Shown one piece after another: positions 8,392-17,079 of a stretch of 64,000 nucleotides of DNA. The stretch is from CAVZAB01 sp963773155 (lineage in GTDB: Bacteria > Pseudomonadota > Alphaproteobacteria > Rhizobiales > Beijerinckiaceae), in NCBI GenBank assembly GCA_963773155.1, contig CAVZAB010000018.1:172004-236003 (forward strand), given 5' to 3'. Within the stretch, counting starts at the first letter, position 1. Each line of letters opens with the position of its first letter. A program made the position numbers and the translations under genes. Below the pieces are notes generated by a model. The model was not told the origin of the DNA. It did not search any database and was given only the letters and a program-made list of their open reading frames with translations.

Positions 8392-9450
8392 TCATCGGCC
8401 GCCCGTCATACCCGGCGGCGGATAGACATGCCAGGCGCCCTCGAGGTCTTCGACCCGGCCCTCGCCGTCGAGATAGGTCGGGCCAATCGGGACCTTGCCG
8501 AAGCCGCCGGGAATATCGAGGACATAGGCCGGCTGGCAAAGGCCGGACAGGCGCCCGCGCAGAGCCCGTAGGATCGCCTGGCCGTCTTCAATCGATGTGC
8601 GGAAATGGCCGGTGCCGGGCGCCAGGTCGCCATGGTGCAGATAATAGGGCTTGATGCGGGTTTCGACGAAGGCGCGCAGCAGCGCCCCGAGCGTCGCCGG
8701 ATCATCGTTGACGCCGCGCAGCAGGACGGTTTGGCTCAGCATCGGTATGCCGGCATCGACCAAACGCCCGCAGGCCGCCCTGACCTCGTCGATAAGCTCC
8801 CTTGGGTGATTGGCGTGCAACGCGACATAGACCGCCTTGCCGGTTGAGCGGAGCGCCCGCACCAATGCCGGCGTAACCCGGCCGGGATCGACGACCGGCA
8901 CCCGCGTATGCAGGCGGACAACCTTGACATGGGCGAAGGCATCGAGCGCCGAAAGAACGGCGGCAAGTCGGCGATTGGAAAGCAGCAGCGGATCCCCGCC
9001 GGTCAATATGACTTCCCAGATCTCCTGGTGCGCGCCGATATAGGCGAGCGCCCTATTGGTTTGTGCCGGGCTCAGCAGGCCCGCACCGCCTGGACCGACG
9101 CTCTCGCGGCGGAAGCAGAAGCGGCAATAGACCGGACAAGTATGCAAAAGTTTCAAAAGGACGCGGTCCGCGTAGCGGTGCACGATGCCCGCTACCGGCG
9201 AATGAACATGATCGCCGATCGGGTCGGCGGATTCCTCCGGTCCTTGATCGAGCTCGCGCCGATCGGGAACGAATTGGCGGGCGATCGGGTCGGCGGGATC
9301 GCCCGGATCGATCAAATCAATCATCGTCGGCGTAATGGCGATGGCATAGCGTCGAGCGACCTCGCCGAGCTGTGCAAGCGCGGCCGGCTCGACCAGATCG
9401 GCGTCGACCAATTGCTCGAGGCTGCGTGCCGGCTTCGCTACGGCCATCAA
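8392..9450 (-). CDS. lysine 2,3-aminomutase-family radical SAM protein (KamA/EpmB-like)
   Basis: 352 residues. The radical SAM cluster motif is CPVYCRFC (C105, C109, C112) followed by FRRE, and the C-terminal PGGFGKVPIG segment supplies the PLP-binding lysine typical of lysine aminomutases. The short length, without the long tail of clostridial KamA, fits the EpmB group, which converts lysine to beta-lysine for modification of elongation factor P. Neither efp nor epmA is visible in this window, so a free-lysine aminomutase or an EpmB role cannot be separated. It is co-oriented with the agmatinase gene 45 bases upstream, so both may be one transcript. Confidence 0.85.
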   Translation of the reverse strand: MMAVAKPARSLEQLVDADLVEPAALAQLGEVARRYAIAITPTMIDLIDPGDPADPIARQFVPDRRELDQGPEESADPIGDHVHSPVAGIVHRYADRVLLKLLHTCPVYCRFCFRRESVGPGGAGLLSPAQTNRALAYIGAHQEIWEVILTGGDPLLLSNRRLAAVLSALDAFAHVKVVRLHTRVPVVDPGRVTPALVRALRSTGKAVYVALHANHPRELIDEVRAACGRLVDAGIPMLSQTVLLRGVNDDPATLGALLRAFVETRIKPYYLHHGDLAPGTGHFRTSIEDGQAILRALRGRLSGLCQPAYVLDIPGGFGKVPIGPTYLDGEGRVEDLEGAWHVYPPPGMTGGR

Positions 9451-9495
9451 GATCTCCAGATTCCATTGAGCGCCATTGAGCGCCAGATGCCGCTT

Positions 9496-10470
9496 CTAGG
9501 CCCGCACCGCGGCTCTACGCCGTCTTGCTTCGAAAATATAGCCGAGAAAATTCAGCAGAACCTGGGCGGCGAGAAAGGCGGTGATTCCGGTCGGGTCATA
9601 GGCGGGCGCCACTTCAACCAGATCGATGCCGACAATATCGCCGCACTCGGCGAGAGCCTGCAGAAACTCCATGATTTCGTAGAAGAGAAAGCCGCCGTGG
9701 CTCGGTGTGCCGGTGCCTGGCGCAATCGAAGGATCGAAGCCGTCGATGTCGATGGTGACATAAAATCGCCCGCCGGCCGGCAGGGCGTCGATTAGGGCCT
9801 TTTTGCCGCGGGCCCGGAACTGGCGCACTGAAACAATGGTCGAGCCGCGCCGCCTGGCGTCCTCATAGCCTTCCCTGGCGGTGGAAGAGACGTTGCGGAT
9901 GCCCAATTGCGTCAAGCCGACGACGTGCGCCTGCTCGCTTGCCCGCCGCATCGGATTGCCGTGCCCCTCGCGCACGCCATGCCGGCTGTCGACAAAATCG
10001 AGATGGGCGTCGATTTGAACGATGTGAATCGGGGGCTGGTCGCTGAAGGCGCGAATGCAGGGAATATTGACGGCGTGATCACCGCCGAGCACGACCGGCA
10101 AAGCGCCGCTTGCCAGGATCTTGCGCACCGCATACTCGGCCCTCGCATGGCTGGTCGCCGTGTCGGTATGGACGATATCGGCATCGCCGACGTCGACGAT
10201 GCGCACGCTTTCCGGCAGGTAGACGAGATCGTCCTCGTGGTCATAGGCGCCGCCGTGGCCGAAGGAAAACAGAGTCGAGGCTTCGCGGATGGCGCGCGGT
10301 CCGAAGCGAGCGCCCGGCCGGTACTGGGTTCCCATGTCGAAGGGAATGCCGAGAACGGCCACGTCGGCCTCGATCGCGTCCCAGTCCGCACAGATCGGCC
10401 GCTTGCCGAAGCTGCAATGACCAACGAAGGGCAAGTCGAGACGGCCACGATCATACTGGTGCTGAGACAT
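9496..10470 (-). CDS. speB: agmatinase (ureohydrolase family)
   Basis: 324 residues. Ureohydrolases split agmatine (or related guanidino compounds) to putrescine and urea using two Mn ions. The metal ligands are visible in order: GGDHAV, DAHLDF and DIDGFDPSIAPGTGTPS. The typical N-terminal region (LGIPFDMGTQYRPGARFGPRAIREAS) is intact. Agmatinase, guanidinobutyrase and guanidinopropionase cannot be separated with certainty by eye. The ATG at 10470 gives an N-terminus of normal length. It precedes the lysine-aminomutase-like gene on the same strand. Confidence 0.88.
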   Translation of the reverse strand: MSQHQYDRGRLDLPFVGHCSFGKRPICADWDAIEADVAVLGIPFDMGTQYRPGARFGPRAIREASTLFSFGHGGAYDHEDDLVYLPESVRIVDVGDADIVHTDTATSHARAEYAVRKILASGALPVVLGGDHAVNIPCIRAFSDQPPIHIVQIDAHLDFVDSRHGVREGHGNPMRRASEQAHVVGLTQLGIRNVSSTAREGYEDARRRGSTIVSVRQFRARGKKALIDALPAGGRFYVTIDIDGFDPSIAPGTGTPSHGGFLFYEIMEFLQALAECGDIVGIDLVEVAPAYDPTGITAFLAAQVLLNFLGYIFEARRRRAAVRA

Positions 10471-11509
10471 CGGGTGCCAAGGGGACGGGGAGGCGTGCCG
10501 CCATACTAGTGACTTGCGCCGGGGCCGCCAAGCGGTGGATGCCGCCGGTCTTGTTTCAGTTTTTCAAAACCAATAGCTCAAAAAGGACGCCTTTTCAAAA
10601 AACGAATCCGGCCCCTGCCGGGCAATGTCGCGCCAAGCGTGCGGGAATTCGGGCGGCGGCGGCGGTCGTCCCTGAATCCGCTTCCGCCTTGCGATGCAAA
10701 TGGTTGGCAGGCTCTGATCCCTCCCGGGTCGAACCGCTGGGCGAGGGATCTGACGCAGGCGGGGGACAGGCAATGATCAGAACGGGCCGGAAATATCGCG
10801 CTTCGGTCGGCGACGGGCGGCGCGCGAGCGAGCGCGTCAAGGATGGCACGGTTGATCCGATGTTCAAGCCCTTCGTCGACATCAGGGGGCGTAGCGGATC
10901 TACGACATGGCGCAGGAGAGCCATCGCGCCCGGTTGGGCATTGAGGTCGACGGCGAGCGCTTTTCGATCGGCTTGAAACTGCCGCCATTCGCGCCAGGAT
11001 TGGCAGCACACGCGTCAGGCGTCCAATTGGCCCTCAGCGCGATCGGCGGCATCGTGACGCGAATCGCCGCCCCCATGTGGAACGCCCGCCAGAGCGGGCT
11101 CGGACAGGCAGCAGGCGCTCCAGGAGAGGCTTGTGCAACTTGACGCCGCGCGATGGCCGAGGCGAGCGCCGCGGGTCTGCTGATGGTCAACCGATCCCTG
11201 CTGTTCGCCGGCACGCCGGCTCGCAATTGCCGGAGATGAAGTCGATTGCCCGCGAACATTGCGGGCGCCAAGAGCCGCCAATTTCCGCGACCCGGAAGCC
11301 GGCAAATGGTTCGACAAGTTGCATACGCTGAACAACCATCGGGCCGCCGAGGACCGCCGCAACGCCGGTCACCGGCTCACCCTGCGGCTGTTTGCCCGAT
11401 CGCCAGCGTCCGCCGATCTCGCCGTCCATCACAATTTGACTGGGACGGGCCGATGCGCTTTACCAAGGACGCGGCCGGCCTGTCCGAGCGGATCCACGGC
11501 GGCCGCAAA
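10471..11509. other. about 1 kb without a supported gene
   Basis: Open frames exist on both strands but none has family-like sequence or a convincing start; they are rich in Arg/Pro/Ser, as expected of shadows in high-GC DNA. Just upstream of speB is an AT-rich stretch (about 10555-10610) with a short inverted repeat AAAAGG-ACG-CCTTTT at 10575-10589 that could belong to the speB promoter region. I recognise no gene remnants here. Confidence 0.45.
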
Positions 11510-11950
11510 ATGGCGGCGGAATGGGAGGCACGACCATTGGCGCACGAACGCATTCGTCGCTTCAACACAAGCGATACCTACCCCGAACAGCGGCTCGACA
11601 ATGATCTTTGCCAGGCGGTCAAGGCGCGCGGGACCCTTGTCTTCCTGCGCGGCCAGGTTGGTCAGAACATAGATTCGGGCGAGAGCGTCGCGCTCGCCGA
11701 TCCGGCCGGCCAGGCCGATCAGGCGATGCGCAACATTGCCTTGCTGATCGGCGAGGCGGGCGGCACGCTCGAGCATATCTGCAAGATTACCATTTACATT
11801 ACCGATCCGCGCTACCGCGAGGCAGTCTACCGCGTCGTGGGACAGCATTTGCGGGGCGTGTTTCCGGTCTCGACCGGTCTCGTCGTCAGCGCCCTGGCCC
11901 GGCCGGAATGGCTGGTCGAGGTGGATGCTATCGCGGTCATCCCGGATTGA
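11510..11950 (+). CDS. RidA/YjgF/YER057c-family protein
   Basis: 146 residues. RidA-family proteins hydrolyse reactive enamine/imine intermediates or act in specific catabolic pathways. The fold-typical stretches are present: LVFLRGQVGQN in the middle, QAMRNIALLIGEAGGTLEHICKITIYI, and a C-terminal RPEWLVEVDAIAVIP. The start is uncertain: ATG at 11510, ATG at 11453, or a TTG at 11537 that would begin directly before the conserved IRRFNTSDTYPEQR. A DUF1028 gene follows after seven bases, a pairing often seen in amino-acid or purine catabolic clusters, so the two probably act together. Confidence 0.85.
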   Translation: MAAEWEARPLAHERIRRFNTSDTYPEQRLDNDLCQAVKARGTLVFLRGQVGQNIDSGESVALADPAGQADQAMRNIALLIGEAGGTLEHICKITIYITDPRYREAVYRVVGQHLRGVFPVSTGLVVSALARPEWLVEVDAIAVIPD

Positions 11951-11957
11951 GGCGCGC

Positions 11958-12641
11958 ATGACGTTTTCGATCGCCGCTCGCTGCCGCAGGACCGGAATGT
12001 TTGGTCTTGCCGTCGCTTCCTCAAGCCCTGCGGTGGCCGCCCGCTGCGCGCACGCGCGGGCCGGCGTCGGCGCCGTCGCGACCCAGAACATCACCGATCC
12101 GCGGCTCGGCCCTCGGGGCCTCGACCTGATGGCCGCGGGCCTGTCGGCCACAGCCGCCCTCGAGGCGCTCTGCGCGCGGGATCCGATGATCGAGTACCGG
12201 CAACTGACGCTCGTCGATGCCAAGGGCGGCGCCGCCTTTTATTCGGGCGAGCGGACGTTGGGCATTCATGCCGGCGAGACCGCCGAGAATGCTGTGGCGG
12301 CCGGCAATCTCCTCGCCAATGCCGCCGTGCCCCGGCGGATGGTCGAAGGATTCTTGGCCGAGCCTTCCGGCGATCTCGGCGACCGGTTGATCGCCGCGAT
12401 GCAGGCCGGGCTTGCCGCCGGGGGCGAAGCGGGCCCGGCTCATTCGGCCGGCCTGATTCTGGTCCGCGACCTCGCCTGGCCAATTGCCGATTTGCGGATC
12501 GATTGGCATGACAGCCGGCCGATCGACGCGCTCGCCGATCTGTGGCGGCTATGGGCGCCGCAGATGGAGGCCTATGTGACCCGTGCAATTGACCCCGCGG
12601 CAGCGCCGACCTTCGGCGTTGCCGGCGATCCTGTGCGGTGA
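11958..12641 (+). CDS. DUF1028 family protein (Ntn-hydrolase-like)
   Basis: 227 residues. The N-terminal MTFSIAARCRRTGMFGLAVASSSPAVAARC and GVGAVATQNITDPRLG match DUF1028, a family with an Ntn-hydrolase-like fold and no settled reaction. The middle GERTLGIHAGETAE segment and the APQMEAYVTRAIDP tail are also family-like. ATG at 11958 is preceded by gaggcgcgc and starts at the conserved TFSI. It lies seven bases after the RidA-like gene and 39 bases before a LysR regulator, suggesting one small catabolic unit. Confidence 0.82.
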   Translation: MTFSIAARCRRTGMFGLAVASSSPAVAARCAHARAGVGAVATQNITDPRLGPRGLDLMAAGLSATAALEALCARDPMIEYRQLTLVDAKGGAAFYSGERTLGIHAGETAENAVAAGNLLANAAVPRRMVEGFLAEPSGDLGDRLIAAMQAGLAAGGEAGPAHSAGLILVRDLAWPIADLRIDWHDSRPIDALADLWRLWAPQMEAYVTRAIDPAAAPTFGVAGDPVR

Positions 12642-12680
12642 TGCAACCCGGCGCACCGCGAAACAGCCTGGCGCATTGCC

Positions 12681-13601
12681 TTGCGCTTTACCCTTAGGCA
12701 GCTCGGATATTTTGTCGCGGCCGGGGAGACCGGCAGCATCACTTTGGCCTCCGAGCGGGTCAATATTTCGCAACCCTCGATCTCCTCGGCCATCGCCCAG
12801 CTGGAGACGGAATTCGGCGTCCAGCTTTTTGTGCGCCACCACGCCCAGGGCCTGTCGCTGACGATTGCCGGCGAGCGGATGCTGCAGGTGGCGAAGGCGC
12901 TGCTCGAACAGGCCGAGGGGCTTGCCGGCGTTGCCGACGCCATCGCTACCCAGCTGACCGGCCCGCTGCACATCGGCGCCTTCGAAACGATCGCGCCGCT
13001 GCTGTTGCCGGAATTGTGCCAGGCCTTCCTCGCCCAGTTCAGCCGGGTGAAGATCGAGGCGGTCACCGGCGATCAGGTCTTTCTTTTGAACGGCCTGAAG
13101 CGGGCGCAGATCCACCTGGCGCTGACCTATGATCTCGGCATCCCCGCCGAAGTCGCCTTCGAGCCATTGGTCGCCCTGCCGCCTTTTGTGCTGCTCAGCG
13201 CCGAACACCATCTTGCCGCCCGAAGCTCACTGCGCCTCGAGGCATTGGCCGGCGAGCCTTACATCGAACTCGACATGCCGCTCAGCCGCGATTATTTCCT
13301 TCAAATCCTGATGCACGCGAACCCATTGCCGCGGATCGGCATGCGCTCGGCAAGTCTCGAATTGGTGCGCGGCTATGTTGCCTGCGGTCTCGGTTTTTCG
13401 CTGGTCTCTTCGCGGCCGCGCAACCGGGCCGCTCTCGACGCCAGGCCTTTGGCCTATGTGGCAATCGAGGGCGATTATCGGCCGCTGATCCTCGGGATCG
13501 CCAGCCTCAAGGATCTCCGCAAGACCCCGGTGGTCGAAGCCTTCGAACACCATTGCCGCGCCGCGATCGGCTCCAATCTGCGGGGTTCCGCGCCGCTCTG
13601 A
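12681..13601 (+). CDS. LysR-family transcriptional regulator
   Basis: 306 residues. Residues 1-60 form the winged helix-turn-helix (LRQLGYFVAAGETGSITLASERVNISQPSISSAI), followed by a substrate-binding domain (about 90-295) of usual length. It starts with TTG at 12681, since the DNA-binding domain begins immediately (RFTLRQL) and there is no nearby in-frame ATG. It follows the RidA/DUF1028 pair in the same direction and is a likely regulator of that unit. Ligand unknown. Confidence 0.85.
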   Translation: MRFTLRQLGYFVAAGETGSITLASERVNISQPSISSAIAQLETEFGVQLFVRHHAQGLSLTIAGERMLQVAKALLEQAEGLAGVADAIATQLTGPLHIGAFETIAPLLLPELCQAFLAQFSRVKIEAVTGDQVFLLNGLKRAQIHLALTYDLGIPAEVAFEPLVALPPFVLLSAEHHLAARSSLRLEALAGEPYIELDMPLSRDYFLQILMHANPLPRIGMRSASLELVRGYVACGLGFSLVSSRPRNRAALDARPLAYVAIEGDYRPLILGIASLKDLRKTPVVEAFEHHCRAAIGSNLRGSAPL

Positions 13602-13687
13602 GCAGCGGCCGGGCAGGACTATTGCGCGACCCCGCACCGGTCTATGCTCGTGCGGTCAGCAGGAGCAGACCGCAAGTGGGGTGCGGC

Positions 13688-15056
13688 ATGAAAGTATCGT
13701 TCCATGGGGCCGATCAAAGCGTCACCGGGTCTTGTCACCTCGTCGAATGTGCCGGCAAGCAGCTGCTGATCGATTGCGGTCTGCATCAGGGGAGCCGCGA
13801 GCTCGAGGCGGACAATGCTGAGCCCTTCGGCTTTGCTGCCGAGCGGATCGACTATTTGCTGTTGACCCATGCCCATCTCGATCATTGCGGCCGCCTGCCG
13901 CTCCTCGCCAAGCGCGGCTTTCGCGGCGAAATCATCACGACCGCGCCATCACGCGAACTCGCCCGACTGGTCATGCTCGATGCCGCTCATTTGCAGGAGG
14001 ACGACGCCGGGGGCTCGCCCGGGCGCCAGCCACTCTATTCGACCCTCGATGCGCTCAATTGCCTCGAGTATTTCGGTCGGACTGCGACCTATGATCAACC
14101 GCTGGAGGTGACCGCGGGCGTGCGCGCAACCTTCATCGATGCCGGCCATATATTGGGGTCGGCGAGCATTCTTCTGTCGCTCGAGGAGGCCGGCCGTCGG
14201 CTGGAGGTTCTGTTTTCCGGCGATCTCGGCACCGCGAGCCGCGGCCTGCTGCGCAGTCCCGCTCCGCCGCCGCCGGCCGCAATCGTGGTGATGGAAACCA
14301 CCTATGGCGATCGTCTGCACAAGCCGCTCGCCCCATCGATCGACGAATTCTTCGGGGCAATCACCGACACGTTCCGGCGCGGCGGCAATGTTGTCGTTCC
14401 GACCTTCGCGCTCGAGCGTGCCCAGGATCTCATCTATTTTCTGAGCCAGGGCGAGGCGCAGGGCCGGCTGTCGCGCTCGCTGCAGGTCTATCTCGATTCG
14501 CCAATGGCGATCGCCGCCCTCGACGTCTTTCGGCATCATCCCGAAAGCCTGGCGCTGGAACCGGCACGCCTGATCGAGGCGGGACAGGACCTGTTTGCTT
14601 TGTCCGGGTTGCATTGCACGCGCGAGCGCGCCGATTTCGGCGGCGATCAACGCGATCCGCAGCGGCGCGGTGATCATGGCCGGCTCGGGCATGGCGACCG
14701 GCGGGCGGGTCCGCCATCATCTCCTTCACAATCTCGGCCGGCCCCAGTCGAGCGTCGTCTTCGTCGGCTATGCGGCCGAGGGCACGCTGGCGCGGCAGAT
14801 TATTGATGGCGCCAAACAGGTCGAGATTTTCGGGCAGAGCATAGCGGTCCGGGCGAAGATCTATACGATCAATGGATTTTCCGGTCATGCCGATCAGGCG
14901 GAACTCCTCGCCTGGCAGGCCCGGACCGGGGCGAAGCGAACCTTCCTCGTCCATGGCGACCTAGCGGTCATGCGGCAATTTGCCGACAAGCTCAAAGGGA
15001 CAGAGGTCGAAATGCCGGCGCCGCACCAGTCCTATGATCTGTTGTCCGAGACTTGA
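13688..15056 (+). CDS. MBL-fold beta-CASP nuclease (RNA exonuclease-like), frameshifted
   Basis: A metallo-beta-lactamase/beta-CASP protein of the kind annotated as MBL-fold RNA-processing exonuclease. The zinc motif THAHLDHCGRLP is at about residues 57-68 and the DAGHILGSA motif near residue 158. The reading frame is intact to about 14635; similarity then continues one base over, giving SGAVIMAGSGMATGGRVRHHL and the C-terminal INGFSGHADQ motif to 15056. The shift is equivalent to one extra (or two missing) bases. Joined length about 455 residues is normal. Start ATG at 13688. The stop lies inside a tandem repeat (15049-15095). Confidence 0.82.
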
Positions 15057-15095
15057 CCCAAGACTTGACCCAAGACTTGACCCAAGACTTGACCC
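15049..15095. repeat. 12-bp tandem repeat, about 4 copies, each with an in-frame stop
   Basis: The unit agacttgaccca is repeated three full times plus 11 of 12 bases. The first copy contains the stop codon of the beta-CASP nuclease gene (TGA at 15054-15056). Because the unit is 12 bases, every copy places TGA in the same frame. Confidence 0.95.
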
Positions 15096-15170
15096 TTGTC
15101 TCGCGCCGCGGATCGGACCATCATTGCCTCAACAGATTAAAATTCGGCGAGGAAAACCCTGGGGTCGATC

Positions 15171-15842
15171 ATGACGGGACGGAAAATCCTTATGCTCGTT
15201 GGCGAGTTCAGCGAGGAATATGAAATCTTCGTGTTCGAGCAGGCGATGCACGCAATCGGCCACATTGTCCATGTCGTGTGCCCTGACAAGAAGGCCGGGC
15301 AGACAATCAAGACCTCGCTGCATGATTTCGAGGGTGATCAGACCTATACGGAAAAGCCGGGCCATTTGTACACGCTGAACAAGACGTTCGCGAAAGTCAG
15401 GCCGGCCGATTATGATGCGGTCTATGTCGCCGGCGGCCGCGGACCCGAATATATCCGCATCGACACAAGGGTGCAGGCGCTGGTCGCCCATTTCCACCAG
15501 ATGAAGAAGCCGATTTTCACGATCTGCCACGGGGTCCAGGTGCTGATGGCCGTCGAGGGCGTCATCAAGGGACGGCGGGTTGCCGCGCTGCAATATTGCG
15601 AACCGGAAGTGCGGGCGGCGGGCGGCATCTATGTTGACGTCGAGCCCACCGGCGCTTGCGTCGACGGCAATCTCGTGTCGGCCAAGGGCTGGCCGGGACT
15701 GGCGGCCTTCATGCGCGAATGTTTGGTGGTTCTCGGCACCCGCATCGAACATGCGCCGCAGCTGGCGAAAGCGCCCAAATCGAAAGGCGACCGGCCGGTC
15801 AAGACGACTGCGCGCCGCAGCGAGGCGCCCGCCGCCGTCTAG
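15171..15842 (+). CDS. DJ-1/PfpI-family protein
   Basis: 223 residues. The nucleophile elbow FTICHGVQ (Cys near residue 122) and the AGGRGPEYIR segment are typical of the DJ-1/PfpI superfamily (class I glutamine-amidotransferase-like fold), which includes glyoxalase/deglycase-like and protease-like members. The reaction cannot be assigned from sequence alone. The C-terminus has a Lys/Arg/Ala-rich extension beyond the fold (APKSKGDRPVKTTARRSEAP). Start ATG at 15171 is preceded by ggggtcgatc. It follows the nuclease gene by 114 bases across the stop-codon repeat. Confidence 0.85.
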   Translation: MTGRKILMLVGEFSEEYEIFVFEQAMHAIGHIVHVVCPDKKAGQTIKTSLHDFEGDQTYTEKPGHLYTLNKTFAKVRPADYDAVYVAGGRGPEYIRIDTRVQALVAHFHQMKKPIFTICHGVQVLMAVEGVIKGRRVAALQYCEPEVRAAGGIYVDVEPTGACVDGNLVSAKGWPGLAAFMRECLVVLGTRIEHAPQLAKAPKSKGDRPVKTTARRSEAPAAV

Positions 15843-16048
15843 CCGGCCTCACGAACCGGCGAACAAAAGGTTGGCCGCACTTCGGTAATGGGCGCAGACG
15901 AGCAGCGCCGGGGCATTGGCATCGGCGCAAACCGAACGCGTGGCGCCGAGCATGACGCCGCCCGGTCCATCGGTCGTGATCAGACGCACGGTGCAGGCGG
16001 CCCTTGAGGATTTCCTGGCAATGGCAACGACGATCCTCGGCTCAGTCG

Positions 16049-17071
16049 CTAGGACGGATGGGTGACCTCGACGATCGCCTTGATGACGCCTGCCGCGGGA
16101 TCGAGCCATTGCGGCAAGAGGGTCGGAATTTCGTCGAGGCGGCCATGATGCGTGGCGAGCGCGTCGCAGGGAACGAAGCCGGCGCGGATGGCCGCGATTA
16201 CGCCGAGGAAATCGGCCCTCGTCGCGTTGCGGCTGGCCAGCAGTCTGGTCTCGCGCTTGTGCAATTCGGGGTCAGCAAAGCTGAGGGTTTCGGCGTTGAC
16301 GCCGAGCAGCAGATAGGTGCCAGCATGCGCGACATAGGCGAGGCCCTTCTCCATGGCACCGCGGTTGCCGCTCGCGTCGACCACGAGGTCGAAGAAATCG
16401 CCGCCAGTCAATTCGGCAAGGGCCTGCTCGGCTGCCGCGCCGACCGGGAGCGTACGCACGCCAAGGCGCTCCGCGCAAAATCGCAGCCTTTCCGCCCGCA
16501 CGTCGATGGCGGTTACGTCGGCGCCGCGCAATTTGGCAAAAATCATCGCAGCAAGGCCGATCGGACCGGCCCCGACAATGAGGACGCGATCGTTGCGGCC
16601 GGGTTCGGCCCGGCCGATGCCGTGCGCGCCAATCGCCAGAAATTCGACCATCGCCGCCTGTTCGATCGACAGAGTGTCGGCGGCGAGCGCAAGGGCCTCC
16701 GGCACCGCCAGAAATTCGCACAGGCCGCCATCGCAATGGACGCCGAGGACCTGCAGCCGCTGGCAGCAATTCGGCCGGTCCCGCCGGCAGGCAATGCATT
16801 GGCCGCAGGCCATGTAAGGTATGATCGAGACGCGCTCGCCGAGGCGCCGGTCGCTCGCCGCACCATTGGCGACGATCGTGCCGGACAATTCATGGCCGAT
16901 GATTCGCGGATAGGTCAGGAACGGGTGCCTGCCCTGGAAAATATGAAAATCCGTGCCGCAAATGCCGATCCGATGGATTTTGATGAGAACTTCGCCCGGT
17001 CCGGGGCGAGGCACGGGCCGGCTGACCCGTTGCAGGTCGCCCGGCGCGACACAGGCGATCGCTTCCATCAT
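16049..17071 (-). CDS. zinc-dependent alcohol dehydrogenase (MDR family)
   Basis: 340 residues of the medium-chain dehydrogenase/reductase family. Catalytic-zinc motifs GICGTDFH and GHELSG, the four-cysteine structural-zinc loop (CGQCIACRRDRPNCC) and the NAD-binding GAGPIGLAAM are all visible. Sequence style is close to sorbitol/threonine-dehydrogenase-like enzymes acting on sugar or polyol derivatives. The start is placed at the MMEAIACV methionines (17071/17068), eight bases after the stop of the Gfo/Idh gene, rather than at 17158, which would overlap that gene. Last gene of a four-gene minus-strand operon. Confidence 0.85.
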   Translation of the reverse strand: MMEAIACVAPGDLQRVSRPVPRPGPGEVLIKIHRIGICGTDFHIFQGRHPFLTYPRIIGHELSGTIVANGAASDRRLGERVSIIPYMACGQCIACRRDRPNCCQRLQVLGVHCDGGLCEFLAVPEALALAADTLSIEQAAMVEFLAIGAHGIGRAEPGRNDRVLIVGAGPIGLAAMIFAKLRGADVTAIDVRAERLRFCAERLGVRTLPVGAAAEQALAELTGGDFFDLVVDASGNRGAMEKGLAYVAHAGTYLLLGVNAETLSFADPELHKRETRLLASRNATRADFLGVIAAIRAGFVPCDALATHHGRLDEIPTLLPQWLDPAAGVIKAIVEVTHPS

Positions 17072-17079
17072 TGGTTGGT

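Noticed and set aside
10578..11362. Overlapping minus-strand frames of 115-143 codons
   Set aside because: Arg/Pro/Ser-rich composition, no motifs, mutually overlapping; typical shadows in high-GC DNA.
15849..16109. 86-codon minus-strand frame between the PfpI and alcohol dehydrogenase genes
   Set aside because: Overlaps the end of the dehydrogenase gene and has no recognisable family; only the last part is slightly protein-like.
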